The notes below the pieces were generated by a model, which was given only the letters and a program-made list of their open reading frames with translations, was not told the DNA's origin and did not search any database. Made by a program: the position numbers and the translations under genes. This document shows, one piece after another, positions 1-12,629 of a DNA stretch of 64,000 bases (its first letter is position 1; each line of letters opens with the position of its first letter). The stretch comes from Patagioenas fasciata (Eukaryota > Chordata > Aves > Columbiformes > Columbidae): assembly GCF_037038585.1 (NCBI RefSeq), contig NC_092526.1:34113501-34177500 (forward strand), read 5' to 3'.

Positions 1-1756
1 TCTAATCTTGCTATCTTGGCTCTTATACATTGGAGCTGCTCCAGAAAAAAGTTTTGTAAGCTCACAACTCCCAGCCATGCCTTTTCTGCACTTCCATCCA
101 CGTCTGCACATCTAGGAACTAACAAGATTAAAAAAGGCTCTGCTATAGTGCTTATACTCTCCTTATGATCAGCCAACATGTTCTATCAGATAAAAACAAA
201 GTGCAAAAAGGGACAACAATACTCCCAAACGGCTTTTCTTCACAGATATTTAACAAGAGAAAATAGGGCTGTTGATAGCAATCCCCTCAGTCCAAACAAA
301 AATCACTGCTTGTGAGACAAAGAGCCACCACAGAACCTTCCTCTATGTCCTGCTCATACATTAAGCAGCAATAAGCACTAGACTTTCTGTCAAAAAAAAT
401 GAAGACTTAACTATGAAAGTAACTGCAATAATAAAAAAGAAAAAATAACTTTAATCATTATCTGGAAAGAAAAAATGAGTAGTGAGTGTATATCCTCACC
501 TCCACAAACACATGGATAAACAAACATGTGCTGAGACTACACTCAGAAACATCTAGAATAAGCCAGTACCTGCAGAAACCAAATTTAGAGCATGACCTTC
601 TGGACAGTAGTTTTATCAATACAGTGGTGTGATCACATTATGACCCAGAGATTTTTTTCTGAGCAACACTCACAGACACCATACCCACACACTCGCCATT
701 CATCTATGGTTTCTGATAATGTGAACACCTGCACTCAGATCTCAAAGGTAAAAGTCGTATGTATCCTGAGTAGCTATAAACTGCTTGAGGTTAAAAAACA
801 AACAAAAACACACAAAGCCAAGAGTCTCTCTCTTCTGGTATGCCCCATTTTCCACACCAAGTCCAGCAGCACCAGCTGTGTCACAGCACACCTACAGAAC
901 AACATGCAGTTATAGCTCTACCGCTAAAATAAGTTCTCAATAGACTTCACTGCCTAAGTTGAATAGCCCCATAAAGCACACCTGATCTCTATCCTGCACT
1001 CAGCTATTAGACTTGGTTGTTCTCTTGGCCACTAGGCTAAGCCAAGCAAACACTCCCTGATCTCATCCTCAGGTAAATACTCAAAACTCAAAGGGGTTTT
1101 GTTTGGTTGGTTTTGGTGTCATCTTCTTTGTTTGCTTGGGGTTTTTTTTAAGCCAACTTACTCATGAATCAACTAACTAGACCAACTTAGTGAGGTTGCA
1201 GATATCTCACATCTGAAGGTTACCAGATGCCCTCCAACAGAAGTAGTGTTGTTGCCCAGGTTTGTCATCCTTTATCACCTCCCATTGAGAACATAAAACA
1301 GCACCTCTAACACTCAGGAGGGAAGGACCTTCTGTCCCATCATGAGTATCTGCAGTTCATCAACTGCACAGAATCTTAACTTCAGCCAACCCTTCCTTTC
1401 CTCACCCTTTAGCTCCTACTCCTTTGAAAAGGAAGCAGGTGGTAACAAATAAACTTGGCAAGCCACAGATTGCATCACTCTGCCATACCATGCTGTGCAT
1501 GCCTTGCCTCAGAATAGCTTAAAAATAACCCATCTCCACCCTGAAACGTCTGCATATGTACTCTGCAAATCCAAGAAAACACTGCTTAAAGGTAATGTTT
1601 ATTCAAGAGAAAGCCTGAAGTTCCCTTGAAAGAACAGCTAAGTAGCTGGTGTTATTTATTGCATATGTCTGCAATCTCCCACAAATCAAGGAAGGGGACA
1701 CCCCCTGCACAAGAGGCATAATGCTGCAGAAAGACATGGGAGAGCAGTTAAGGTGT
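1..1756. other. Intergenic stretch, nothing recognised
   Basis: AT-rich sequence with stops in all frames. The only open frames are short (107 codons or fewer) and show no domain. No repeat family, RNA gene or promoter was recognised. Confidence 0.6.
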
Positions 1757-3031
1757 CTATTACAGGCCACCAGATCAGGCTGAGGAAGTTGATGAGGCCT
1801 TCTATGCGCAGCTGAGAGTGGCCTCGCAGTCACAGGCCCTGGTTGTTGTGGGGGATTTTAACTTCCCTGATGTTTGCTGGAAGGACCATTCAGCCAGCCA
1901 GCCACAGTCCAGGAGGTTCCTCCAGTGCATTGATGATAACTTCCTCATGCAGATGGTGGAGGAGCCGACCAGGAGAGGTGCACTGCTGGATCTCATCCTC
2001 ACTAACAAAGAGGGTCTGGTCGAAGCAGTAAAGGTTGAGGGCTGCCTGGGTTGCAGTGACCACGAGATGGTGGAGTTCAGCATCTCGTGTGGCAGGAACA
2101 GAATAGCAAGTAGAATTGCAACCCTGGATTTTGGCAGGGCTAATTTCGGCCTTTTCAAGCAATTGCTGAGGGAAATCCCATGGGCAAGACTGCTTGAAGG
2201 AAAAGGGGCCCAAGAGAGCTGGATCGCATTCAGAGATTGCTTCTTCCATGCTCAGGATCAGAGCATCCCCACACGTAGGAAGTCGAGGAAGGGAGCCAGG
2301 AGGCCTGTGTGGTTGAATAGGGATCTGTTGGGTATGCTCAAGCAGAAGAGGCGAGTTTACAGGTCATGGAAGCAAGGACTGGCCACTTGGGAGGAATATA
2401 AGGCTGCTGCTAGAGGATGCAGGAAGGCAGCTAGGGTAGCCAAGGCCTCCTTAGAATTACAGCTGGCGAGAGGGGTCAAGGACAGCAAGAAGAACTTTTT
2501 CAAATACATAGCAGATAAAACTAATACCAGAGGCAATGTAGGCCCACTGATGAATGAGGTGGGTGCCCTGGTGGCAGAAGACACAGAGAAGGCAGAATTG
2601 CTGAATGCCTTCTTTGTCTCTGTCTACTCCGCTGGAGGCTGTCCTGGGGAACCCTGTACCCCTGAGACCCCGGATGAAGCCAGGTCAATGGAGGAGTTTG
2701 CTTTAGTCAATGAGGACTGGGTTAGGGAACAATTAAATAGTCTGGACATCCACAAATCCATGGATCCAGATGGGACGCATCCGCGGGTGCTGAGGGAGCT
2801 GGCTGAAGTCATTGCTAGACCGCTCTCCATCATTTTTGCCAAGTCTTGGGAAACGGGAGAGGTGCCCGAGGATTGGAGGAAAGCAAATGTCACTCCAGTC
2901 TTCAAAAAGGGCAAGAAGGAGGACCCAGGTAATTATAGACCGGTCAGCCTCACCTCAGTCCCTGGGAAAGTAATGGAACAGCTTATCCTTGGTGTCATCT
3001 CAAGGATAAGCAGGGATAATAGGGCATTAGG
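1757..3031 (+). pseudogene. CR1 ORF2, endonuclease C-terminal half and RT N-terminal part
   Basis: The frame reads through the APE-type endonuclease motifs VVVGDFNFPDVCW (catalytic GDFN) and GCSDHEMVEF (catalytic SDH). It continues through the linker (CR1-typical TRRGALLDLILTNKEGL) into the first RT blocks (DIHKSMDPDGTHPRVLRELA, FKKGKKEDPGNYRPVSLTSV). The N-terminal endonuclease residues are missing through 5' truncation. After VMEQLIL the frame drifts, and CR1 similarity continues in another frame from about 3032. One base missing from the G-run near 3031-3034 would account for this. It is a broken LINE gene and not a host gene. Confidence 0.9.
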
Positions 3032-4207
3032 GGCAGTCAGCATGGCTTTACCAAGGGTAAGTCATGCTTGACCAACCTCATAGCCTTTTATGAGAATGTA
3101 ACAAGGTGGATGGATGATGGCAGAGCGGTGGATGTGGTCTACCTTGACTTCAGTAAAGCCTTTGACACAGTCTCCCACAGCATCCTCACAGCTAAATTGA
3201 GGAGGTGTGGTCTAGACAATAGAGTAGTGAGGTGGGTTGCAAACTGGCTTAAAGAGAGAAGCCAGAGAGTGGTGGTCAATGGTGCGGAGTCCAGTTGGAG
3301 GCCAGTATCTAGTGGAGTGCCTCAGGGGTCAGTACTGGGGCCAATATTATTCAATATATTCATTAACGATTTAGACGAGGGAATTGAGTGTACCATCAGC
3401 AAGTTTGCTGATGACACTAAGCTGGGAGGAGTGGCTGACACGCCAGAAGGCTGTGCCGCCATCCAGCGGGACCTGGACAGGCTGGAGAGTTGGGCGGGGA
3501 ATAACCTGATGGAATTTAACAAGGGAAAGTGTAGAGTCCTGCATCTGGGCAGGAACAACCCCAGGTTCCAGTATAGGTTGGGGAATGACCTATTAGAGAG
3601 CAGTGTAGGGGAAAGGGACCTGGGGGTCCTGGTGGACAACAGGATGACCATGAGCCAGCACTGTGCCCTTGTGGCCAGGAAGGCTAATGGCATCCTTGGG
3701 TGTATTACAAGAGGGGTGGTCAGTAGATCGAGAGAGGTCCTCCTTCCCCTCTACTCCGCCCTGGTGAGACCCCATCTGGAATATTGTGTCCAGTTCTGGG
3801 CCCCTCAGTTCAAGAAGGACAGGGAACTGCTGGAGAGGGTCCAGCGTAGGGCAACAAAGATGATTAAGGGAGTGGAGCATCTCCCTTATGAAGAAAGGCT
3901 GAGGGAGCTGGGGCTCTTTAGTTTGGAGAAGAGGAGACTGAGGGGTGACCTTATTAATGTTTATAAATATATAAAGGGTGAGTGCCACGAGGATGGAGTC
4001 AGGCTCTTCTCAGTGGCAAACAATGATAGGACAAGGGGCAATGGGATCAAGCTGGAACACAAGAAGTTCCACTTAAATTTGAGAAAGAACTTCTTCTCAG
4101 TGAGGGTAACAGAGCACTGGAACAGGCTACCCAGGGAGGTTGTGGAGTCTCCTTCCCTGGAGACATTCAAAGCCCGCCTGGACACATTCCTGTGCGACCT
4201 CACCTAG
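3032..4207 (+). pseudogene. CR1 ORF2, reverse transcriptase core and C-terminal region
   Basis: This frame starts at [20 protein letters not shown] and carries RT motif A ([13 protein letters not shown]), motif B ([20 protein letters not shown]) and motif C ([11 protein letters not shown], catalytic FADD at about 3404-3415). It then runs through the CR1 thumb and C-terminal blocks ([74 protein letters not shown]) to a natural end at TAG. No internal stop is present over 379 codons, so the catalytic residues survive. It lies in a different frame from the upstream half. Confidence 0.92.
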
Positions 4208-4281
4208 GCGTTCCTGCTCCAGCAGGGGGATTGGACTAGATGATCTTTTGAGGTCCCTTCCAATCCCAAACATACTGTGAT

Positions 4282-7200
4282 AACTCAACATCCATTGGTT
4301 TCATGCACATAGCCAGACTCTCCAAGGCCATCTGGGAGTGATCCATCAGGCAGGCGGCTGACCATCCTCCCCTTCGTGTGAGGTGGAAATAGCATGTTCT
4401 CACCACCTGGCAAAAAATGAGCAAGCATGAAAGCCTCAAGAGGCTACTCAAAGCTGTTGGTAACATCACCTGCCACTTTTCTGGGGCCTGTGGATGTTAT
4501 TTGCAGACCATACAGGCTCACAAGCTATTAGATGAGCATTTTTCCCTTTCCCCAGGCTTTGCAGTCACAAGCACTGACCCTTCCCACAGGGCAATCTGAA
4601 AGGACACTATTTAGTGCAACCCTACCAGGATTACTTGTCAGCCAAGAACTTCAGCTTTTTCAGTCTTTTGCAACAAGCGCAGATGATCTCCTGTCCCTCA
4701 GATTCACAAATTCAGACTGAAGTTTGCTGAGTTTTGAAAGCCTTGCCTGAATTACAGTACTTGAGCAGGTCATGAAGAAAGGGAGAGCTACCTGTTTTGC
4801 ATTATTTTATCCTTCAAATCAGGCAAAACTTGTCACTGTTTGGTTTGCAAAGCGGTTTCAGTCATAAATTCTATTAAAGGAAAAAGCTCTCAAGGGATGA
4901 AAGTTCACTTAGTGTTACAAAAGCACTGCAAACTGAAATAAGGATATTGGAAAAACATTAATCTTCTCTTCCTGCTACAAAGATATCTGAACAATAAAGT
5001 ATAGCTCTCTCCTCTGGCTGACAATCGATACCACTAAGAGAAAAAGAAAAGTCACAGGTATTCTTTCCGCACTTGTATGGGGATATAGCGGAAGATTTGG
5101 CGAGGAGGTTAGTTAAATGTAAATACGTTCAAGTGACTTGCACCTGTCTGTAGAAAAAGCACACACATCACACTAATTGTCTTACTGACCTTGGGTGCTT
5201 GATGAGTAGAAGCTCTGTGTTAGATAACACAGGCCTGGGAGAAACTCTGGGCACCTTATCACTGTGTCTGAGATTCCTGCTTTGTTGTGAGAAAGAGCGG
5301 GAGGCTGCGCCTGCCTGAAGCCTTGAAATACAGGTGAGCTCAGCAGGCCCAGCGATCTTCCAGCAGGGCTGAACTGACCAGCGCCTGTGTTCCCGTTTGT
5401 GTCACCTCTGCCTGGGAGCTCAGGTGTGGCTTCGGAGATCCCCCAGTAGAGAGGTAACTAAAATAAAACTTGCTCTTTGCAAATGCATCCGTGGCCTCTG
5501 GCTCTTCTTGCGATGTGCCTGCGTATGTGCACTCAGCACTCCATAACCAAAGCTGTGCAAAACCACAGATGCTGCCTTTGCTTGAGTCAAATTTCAGCCT
5601 AGGCCTCTCCCCTTGCAGCGATCAGTAAAGCACATCTCCCTCCCCAGGTCAGAAACTTCCTACAAACTGCTCAAGTGCTCCCAGTAGCAAGCTGTCTTTA
5701 CTGTCATCCTCCTCTTCCCTGGTGGTTTGCTGATTTCAGTGTTCTTTAAACTCCAAGTTGGGGCTAAGGTGCTAGTTAGGAGATGCTACAGAGATGATGC
5801 ACGTGTCTTAAGCCAGACAAACATCACTGCGGCTAAGCTTTGGGGAAAATTAAATCATCCAGTAACCACATAACATGAATGCGTGTCTCCCTCTCTAGGT
5901 AGAAAGGATGTACCTGAACTGAAAAATAGATCTAAAATATCTGCCAAGAGGCTTATTATCAATGTTAATAACCCTGCAACATTTGTTCTCCAGCTCAGAG
6001 TCCTAAAATTTTCACTCAGTTCTAGTACTGCTGGTGGTCTTAGCAGCTTTTCTGACACATGCCTAAAGGCAGTAAGACAAATCCCATTCTTGTTGAATGA
6101 GAAACAAGTTTTCCCTCGAAGTTTTGAAAACATAAAATCAGCTCCCCACTTCATCCTACTTCAGGCAACCTCAGCCCACCAACTAGTCAATCGTTTAGTT
6201 TCAAAGTTGTGTTACATACCCAGCTCTCAGGCCATTCCTACGAAAATTGCCAAGCTAGACTTTGTACACTAAAAAAGTAAAACTCTTTTCTGTTCCCGAA
6301 GGTGCGCCCACCTCTAGCATCCAAAGAAATATCACAGTCAATTAACTGCTCAGTTGTGCTCTGTTAAATCCTTAAACAAGCTGAGACCTGGATAGGCAGC
6401 CAAAAAGCATGAAAGAATAAGATGAGATAACCCCCCCTCAGATGATTATCATTTAGGAAGGCCGTCCCATGGAAATCAACTATTGCAAAATCAAGGAACA
6501 ACTGGACACGTAACACGTGGTTTGGATGAGTCACTGAGCAGCAGGGGAAAAATTCAAAATTTTTTGGCGTAACAGCTAATTCTTCCCACTCTCAATTCTA
6601 CTCCTACATGCTTTGTCACTTTTTTTTTTAATTGGAACCTAAGCAGCCCAGGAGTAAACTACATCATGTTAGACACTATACGTATAAGATGGCCCATTCC
6701 CAGGAGGCATGGTAAAAAAAGAGGAGTGGGGGAAAGCAAGAGAAAGGGGGAACTACTAATTCCTGACAAACAGCCCCAAAACTTGTGTGTTAAAAGGCTA
6801 AATACTTCACCCTGGTCACAGAGAGTCTTCCCCAATGCTAGGACTTAAAGATACTCCAAAGCTTTGGATGGCATCCAAGCAGCTCTCTTTGACCTAAATT
6901 TTCCTCTCTGACTATCCAACAGAGCACACAAAAGGTTCTCACACTGACAGTACTTGAAGTTATGCAAACTAGTTCACAGTAATGAGGCTGGGCTGGAAAT
7001 TCAAACCAAGTCAAGACCTTCAGCATGGATCCAAACCATGAACAGAAGTAGGATCTTCCCTCATAATTAGACTGTTTTCTTGTAATCAAATCTGATAGTA
7101 TTTTAACACAAAAGCAGAATTTGCTCTTCAGGACCTCCCGGGAACACTTAATCCTGAGCTTTATTCAACAGATGTTAAAGGGCCATGAACATGTGAGGGC

Positions 7201-10200
7201 CGTGGGAGCCAAACAAAATGCTGAGCTAAGATGTGCCATGCAAATCGGGGACCATTCATGTCCTTTGGGTCTGTATGTTCTGAACTAAGCTTTTCACCCA
7301 CTGGCTGCTAGGACATAGAGCAAGATGATTCCTTGTGTGTAGAATTTAGAAAGTAATGCCCATTCTGCATAGAAAACAAAGGAGGTTCTCAGATCTCACA
7401 GAATATAAATGCACGCTTTTTTATACACTGCATCCCCAAGGACATCAGAAATTCACAACTCATATTTCAATACCAGTTCTTTCATAACTATACTGAAAAA
7501 TTTACAGGTGCTTACCCATGTCATCCAAGTAAAGTGTCAAACACTTGGAGGACAGTAAGAGATGAGAAAATGAACATACAGTGATCTACAAATCTTGTCA
7601 CCTCAGATAGATTCTCATACACCAATCTCAGCTTTGATGGGCTGTTATGATACAAAGTAAGACCCTGGTCAAGATTCAGCACTGTTTGCCACTTATCCTA
7701 GTATAACAGAAGGCTTGCATGGAAGAAACAAATTGGTTTCCAACTTCTAAAAATCTTCATTCGTTCCCAGCATCATACTTTTATTACATGAGAACACATT
7801 AAAGAGAAAGATACCCACCTTTACTGCAATGCTTTGGAACTGATTGGAAGCATCCTGATTACTAATGCTTAATGTTTTCTCTGGCTTTATTTACACTGAG
7901 TTGTGCCACACAGCCCTAGCACCCCACCTGAAGTTCTTTGTTGTGAAAGCACAGAAGAATCTAGCATTTAATAATCAGTCCTAAACTCACAAAATCAGAA
8001 ATATCTATTGCTCAACACAAGTAGTTTTAAAAAGTTGCAAACTTGCCAATTTAATTGGTATAATCTGAAAATGTAAAATATTTAAGTTCTCTTCCCACCA
8101 CAAACCAGCAACTCATTTGCCTTTCACTTGTCATGGTCCATTGAGAGCCAATTGCAAAATCATATTTTGTTTTACAGTAGACAGGCAAAAGTTTGTTGTT
8201 TTGGGTTTGTTTTAAATAAGGGTCCACAGCCAGGTGAAACTACAAAACCTCAATGCACTGAATTGCCAAAGGTGGCCAATAAATCACATAATTTCTCAGT
8301 GTACCAGCTACAAAATATAAAACCACAAGGTCCATCATCAGCATTCAGTGGTATTTCTCAGATTTAAGATAGCAGCAGTCAGTACAGCAGACTACAATAT
8401 TTAGGTACTTTGAGTCATCTTGGTAGAATAACCATTTACTTGGTTTCCACTGCTTCTGACAAACGAATAGTCTGAATTATAACAAATAATCCTAGGCTTT
8501 GATTTTAACTTTCACAGGTGGACTGCAGGAAGCTTGTAAATAATTACATTGCAAAATTTCCAGTAGATTGCATATTAGAAGATGAGCATTTAAGTGTATT
8601 GGAACAGACTTTTGATGTCAACTGTGACCTGAAGAGGAAAGCCTCACTGCAGACTTTCACAGTGACTTACAAGCCCTGGTCTTCACAAGGCTAAGCCTAG
8701 AGTATCATCTTGTGAGCCCTTTTTACTCTTACATTTTAGTCACTCTTGGACTCTGTCAAACACATATTAATAAATACTTTCAGATACCTTACAAAGGCTT
8801 TGGGACTGCTTCTCTCAATGCAGGAAGCCAGGCTCTGGGCAGCACATATTTTGAATTGCTTGTGGCTCTGGCATTGGAAGGGCCAAGCCAGACAGTCCAG
8901 ATAGTCCTTCCTAGAAGTGAGGAAACACCAACGTGCTGTCTGGATGACAGCCCAGCCAACTCTGGCAGGGTAGGACACAGGCAGAACAAACCACCCACCC
9001 AAGATCTTTTTCCACATTTCCCCTATTGTCTTACACAGGGTTGCATTGCACACACACCCTGTTGCTGAAACTTAATACTATTAGCTCTCTCCTTGCACAG
9101 GTAGAACTCTTACGACTAACTTCAATAATCAATCTGCAGCATTCATCTTGTAAGCCCTGCAAGATATTTATGGTGAGAGGTATGAAGCTAACGAGATGTA
9201 CAAAGCACAGTGGTTTATATCTTCTGCCCGCTACTGCTGTAGCCAGTCACCTGAATAAACTCAGGCCACCAGAGGAACAATTAGCACCAGGCTGAGCTGA
9301 TGCCCTTTTCACCCTTAAAAGGAGCTTCTCAAACATACTTTATAGATTAGCAATGCAGAAAAACCTCCATTTGGTTTCAGAAGGAATCCAGATTACTAAA
9401 ACTAGGAAGAATATTATCTAAGCAGGGTATCTGCAGCAGAATTGATGAAAATTCCTTACAGCAACATCAGTGCCATTCTCCAGCAATGCCCAGCAAAATA
9501 GGTTTCTATATGTGCATTCTGCTTTCATTTCCTTTACTGAGCTACTGACAGCTGTGATCAGATCCTGGAAAATCTGCTAGGCATTGCTATTAAAGCTTAT
9601 GGAAGGTTTCCACGAAGATGTGCAGCAGGGAGGCATATTCTGCTCTTCTGCCTTCACACCCAGTTTCTCCTTTTGAGCTGAAACAGCTTTCCCTACAGAG
9701 ACGGAAACTGCAGCTAAATGAGCAGCACAGACCTATATAGGAGAGGCTAAAAAAAACACAAAGAAACAATGTTCAATTACACGTAGGATACAGATGAAAA
9801 TGGAAAATACTGAACTGAAATGGAATTTTTTTTCAAATCCTTCATGAACCTCTGCTCCCAACTGAATTCTTAATGGTTTCTTAACCCAAAGGTCCTCCCA
9901 CTCCAGTACCGTTCCAGCACTGCGGACGGAAAAGCCTTTGGAAGAACTCCCAAACCCACTCCAGTTGCTTCAATTAAAAAAGCAAATACAACCACAGAGA
10001 TATTTCCTCTCTGTTGAGTTGAAAGTACAGGGTTAAAGCAGCCCAGGTAAGTATTCAAATGCTGAAAGGTTTCACTTTAGGAAATAATTTACACAATCTG
10101 TTCACCAAGACAGGGCTCTGGCCAGGGAAGCACAAAGCTATGCTAGGCTTGCCACAGCAGTGAAAGTGTAAACTGAAATCCTGTAACACAGATCATGTCT

Positions 10201-12629
10201 AACAAATGGACTAACTCAGCAGAATTTTTGTTACTGACCATTTTGAGAATACAACATTTTAGCACAAGATAGGCCCAAGCCAAAAGAGAAAAAAACTTCT
10301 AAAAATGTCTGATTTTGGCTTTTGTAATGCCACATGTCACAAAGTTGCTTACACTTTTCCATAGGATCAAATACACAACTGAAGATCGTAATACAAGTTA
10401 GAACAAGCCTAAAAATAGGCCTACCATACTGAGACTACTCACTGCCTTTGAGAGAACTGAACTCTCCTGCCTTTTCTATCAAGCTCATCTTGTATCATTG
10501 CTTGCCAGGTTAACCACAGCTCTATGGACAGATTTTTCTCTACATTTCAGAGATTAATTAGGTCTTCTCCTCTAAACTATGGAATACACCGTCTTTCTAC
10601 CTAGCGACCTTCTGCTGATATGGAAAAGCTGCATTTGCCTTCAGCTGCTAAATCCAATTGTGAATTTCATTAGTGACCTACTGTAACTCCAAACTTCCTG
10701 ATACAGTATTTTTAAAGAGAAGCACATCACTTCATAGTGCTCTGAGATGGCCCCCATCCACATTTTGAGGATCCACAGCACAGTGAAGCTCAGGAATCAA
10801 ATCAATCATGACAATGCATCACACGATCTCCACAAAGAACTACAATAAACTTATCACTGATGTAAATTTCCTGTTTGTAGGTACTGCAAACCAGGTGATT
10901 TTTGCAGGGCAAAACCATTCACTAATTTTAAGAACATGTTGGAAAAGTAAAAATTGTACTTTCTTAGCTCAAGACATGCCAAACAAGACTATTAAAGGTC
11001 TCACGACAATTATCAACGACATCCCTCAAAGCCATTCATATTAAGCTGTATCAATGACAGTAGATTAAGACCTACTCCAGTGTTATTTCAAATTAACATT
11101 AGTAAGGGAACTTGTCCCATTTGCCAGACATGAAGCACAGCATTCCATCTGGCTGTAACACTCCTACTTCTCCAATATTTAATACCTCTATCTCCTTTAC
11201 TAAGACTTAAACTCAGCCTGCTCCTCATCTGCCCATTAAAACCTAAAAATCCCAGATGACTGTGAAGATGGGGAAACCAGGTAGCATTTTATTAGGAAAA
11301 AAAAAAGGAGAAATACTAAAAATACATAGAACAGTAATTGAGGAAGTGTGGTTTGGTTTTGCAGACAGTTTCAAATCTAACTTTTTATACAAAGACTCAA
11401 CAAATGTGGATTAAGTGGTTTACTGCATATACAACAGTTATTTCCAAAATCACACAAACTTATAGGCTAAAGGGGAAAGGACTGGCTAAGGGTACATAGC
11501 AGGTAGTCAGTTTTCATGGTGAAGGCAGCTGCCATAAATTACTATAACACCTGTTATGTTCAACATTGATAAAGTTCTTGAAGCTACCAAGGCAACAATA
11601 CCAAGATTATTAAGTTATTCAAGAAGTCAAAGGCAAGCCTGATTATGAAGAACCAGAAGTGTCTCAAAATACTGAAATTTCACCTACTGTTTCACTGCCT
11701 ATTTGTTATCCACACACTGCACTAACCAGTGGGAAAAACCCTGAATAAGGGCATGCAACGATGCACATCAACCTGGTTATCACTGCTGATGAGAGGTACT
11801 CAAATCATTGTCATTACTACACTGAGAACAGGACAGTGCTCAGAACATAGCCCATCTTAGAAAGGACCAGGAAGAAACAGAAAATACTCTACTGCTGTTA
11901 CGAGCCATGCTATATCCATCACGTGACTCGTAGGAGCTGACAACAAGCAGTCTATCTGAAAAAGGATATTTGTGAACCAAAAAACCATGATAAAGGGCAA
12001 TGAGGATGAAAGAGATCTGAAACAGCTTGGATTCCAAAGAAGTACAAACAAAGCATGGTTGGGAGCACAGTACTCAAGGAAAGTTATGAGTTAACGCCAT
12101 AACCCAAAGCTAAAAGCCAGCATAAGTTTTACAAAAAAGCAGAAAACTCAAAATTACAAACATGTCAAAACTGGACAGAGAAGAATTAAACTTACCATAT
12201 TTGAGATACACATAGATTACCAGTGCCCACATCGCTCCTGTCCTATTACCATTTATTAAGTGCAAGTAGTTAGTAATCCTTTAATCATGTCTAATTTTCA
12301 TTGCTGGAAGCAGGGTTGTCCTTGCACACTACAAACAACGGCAGAACTACACACAATCCATAGGCAGAAGGGGAAAATTTTCACTTAGCTCTTCAAGTAC
12401 TTTACAGCCCTGAATATTTTAGAAGACATCTGAAGAGTACCAGTGTTTTTTTTAAATATAAAACCATACAACTGCTGCACACAAAGATGTTTAGAATACC
12501 TGTCTAGGAATAATGTATTGAATTAATCTTTTAACTAACCCTATCCAAATTAGACCAGTAGGAATACATTAAAAAACTAGCCAAACCAGAACTGTGCTCT
12601 AAGGAAAAATTAAAGAAATCAAGTACACA
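4282..12629. other. Intergenic stretch between the CR1 and the COPS8 3' end
   Basis: AT-rich sequence without recognisable exons apart from the uncertain LTR-like block at 5.1-5.5 kb. Open frames are at most 129 codons, overlap on both strands and show no family. In human the next gene on this side of COPS8 is COL6A3, but none of its exons are seen here. Confidence 0.55.
5085..5530 (+). mobile_element. Possible solo LTR (LTR-like), uncertain family
   Basis: A GC-richer block ends in AATAAA (5462-5467), closely followed by ACTTGCTCTTTGC and a GTGGCCTCTGGCTCTTCTTG segment. This arrangement resembles the R/U5 end of avian endogenous retrovirus LTRs. No TG...CA ends or target duplication could be fixed. 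It is an old solo LTR if real, and could be unique sequence. Confidence 0.3.

Larger units (their letters stand above)
1757..4281 (+). mobile_element. CR1 LINE, 5'-truncated, long ORF2 portion and complete 3' end
   Basis: This is a 2.5 kb copy of the main LINE of birds. It begins within the endonuclease (YYRPPDQAEEVDEAF) and runs through the reverse transcriptase and C-terminal region to a stop at 4205-4207. The typical CR1 3' end follows (TTGGACTAGATGATCTTTTG, then CCCTTCCAATCCC), with a single CATACTGTGAT terminal unit. Full-length CR1 is about 4.5 kb, so ORF1 and the N-terminal endonuclease are absent. The coding region is almost entirely open in two frames, which points to a fairly young insertion. 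The 5' boundary is where protein similarity starts and may be off by tens of bases. Confidence 0.93.

Noticed and set aside
1890-2914. Minus-strand open frames of 75-119 codons inside the CR1
   Set aside because: They are antisense shadows of CR1 ORF2.
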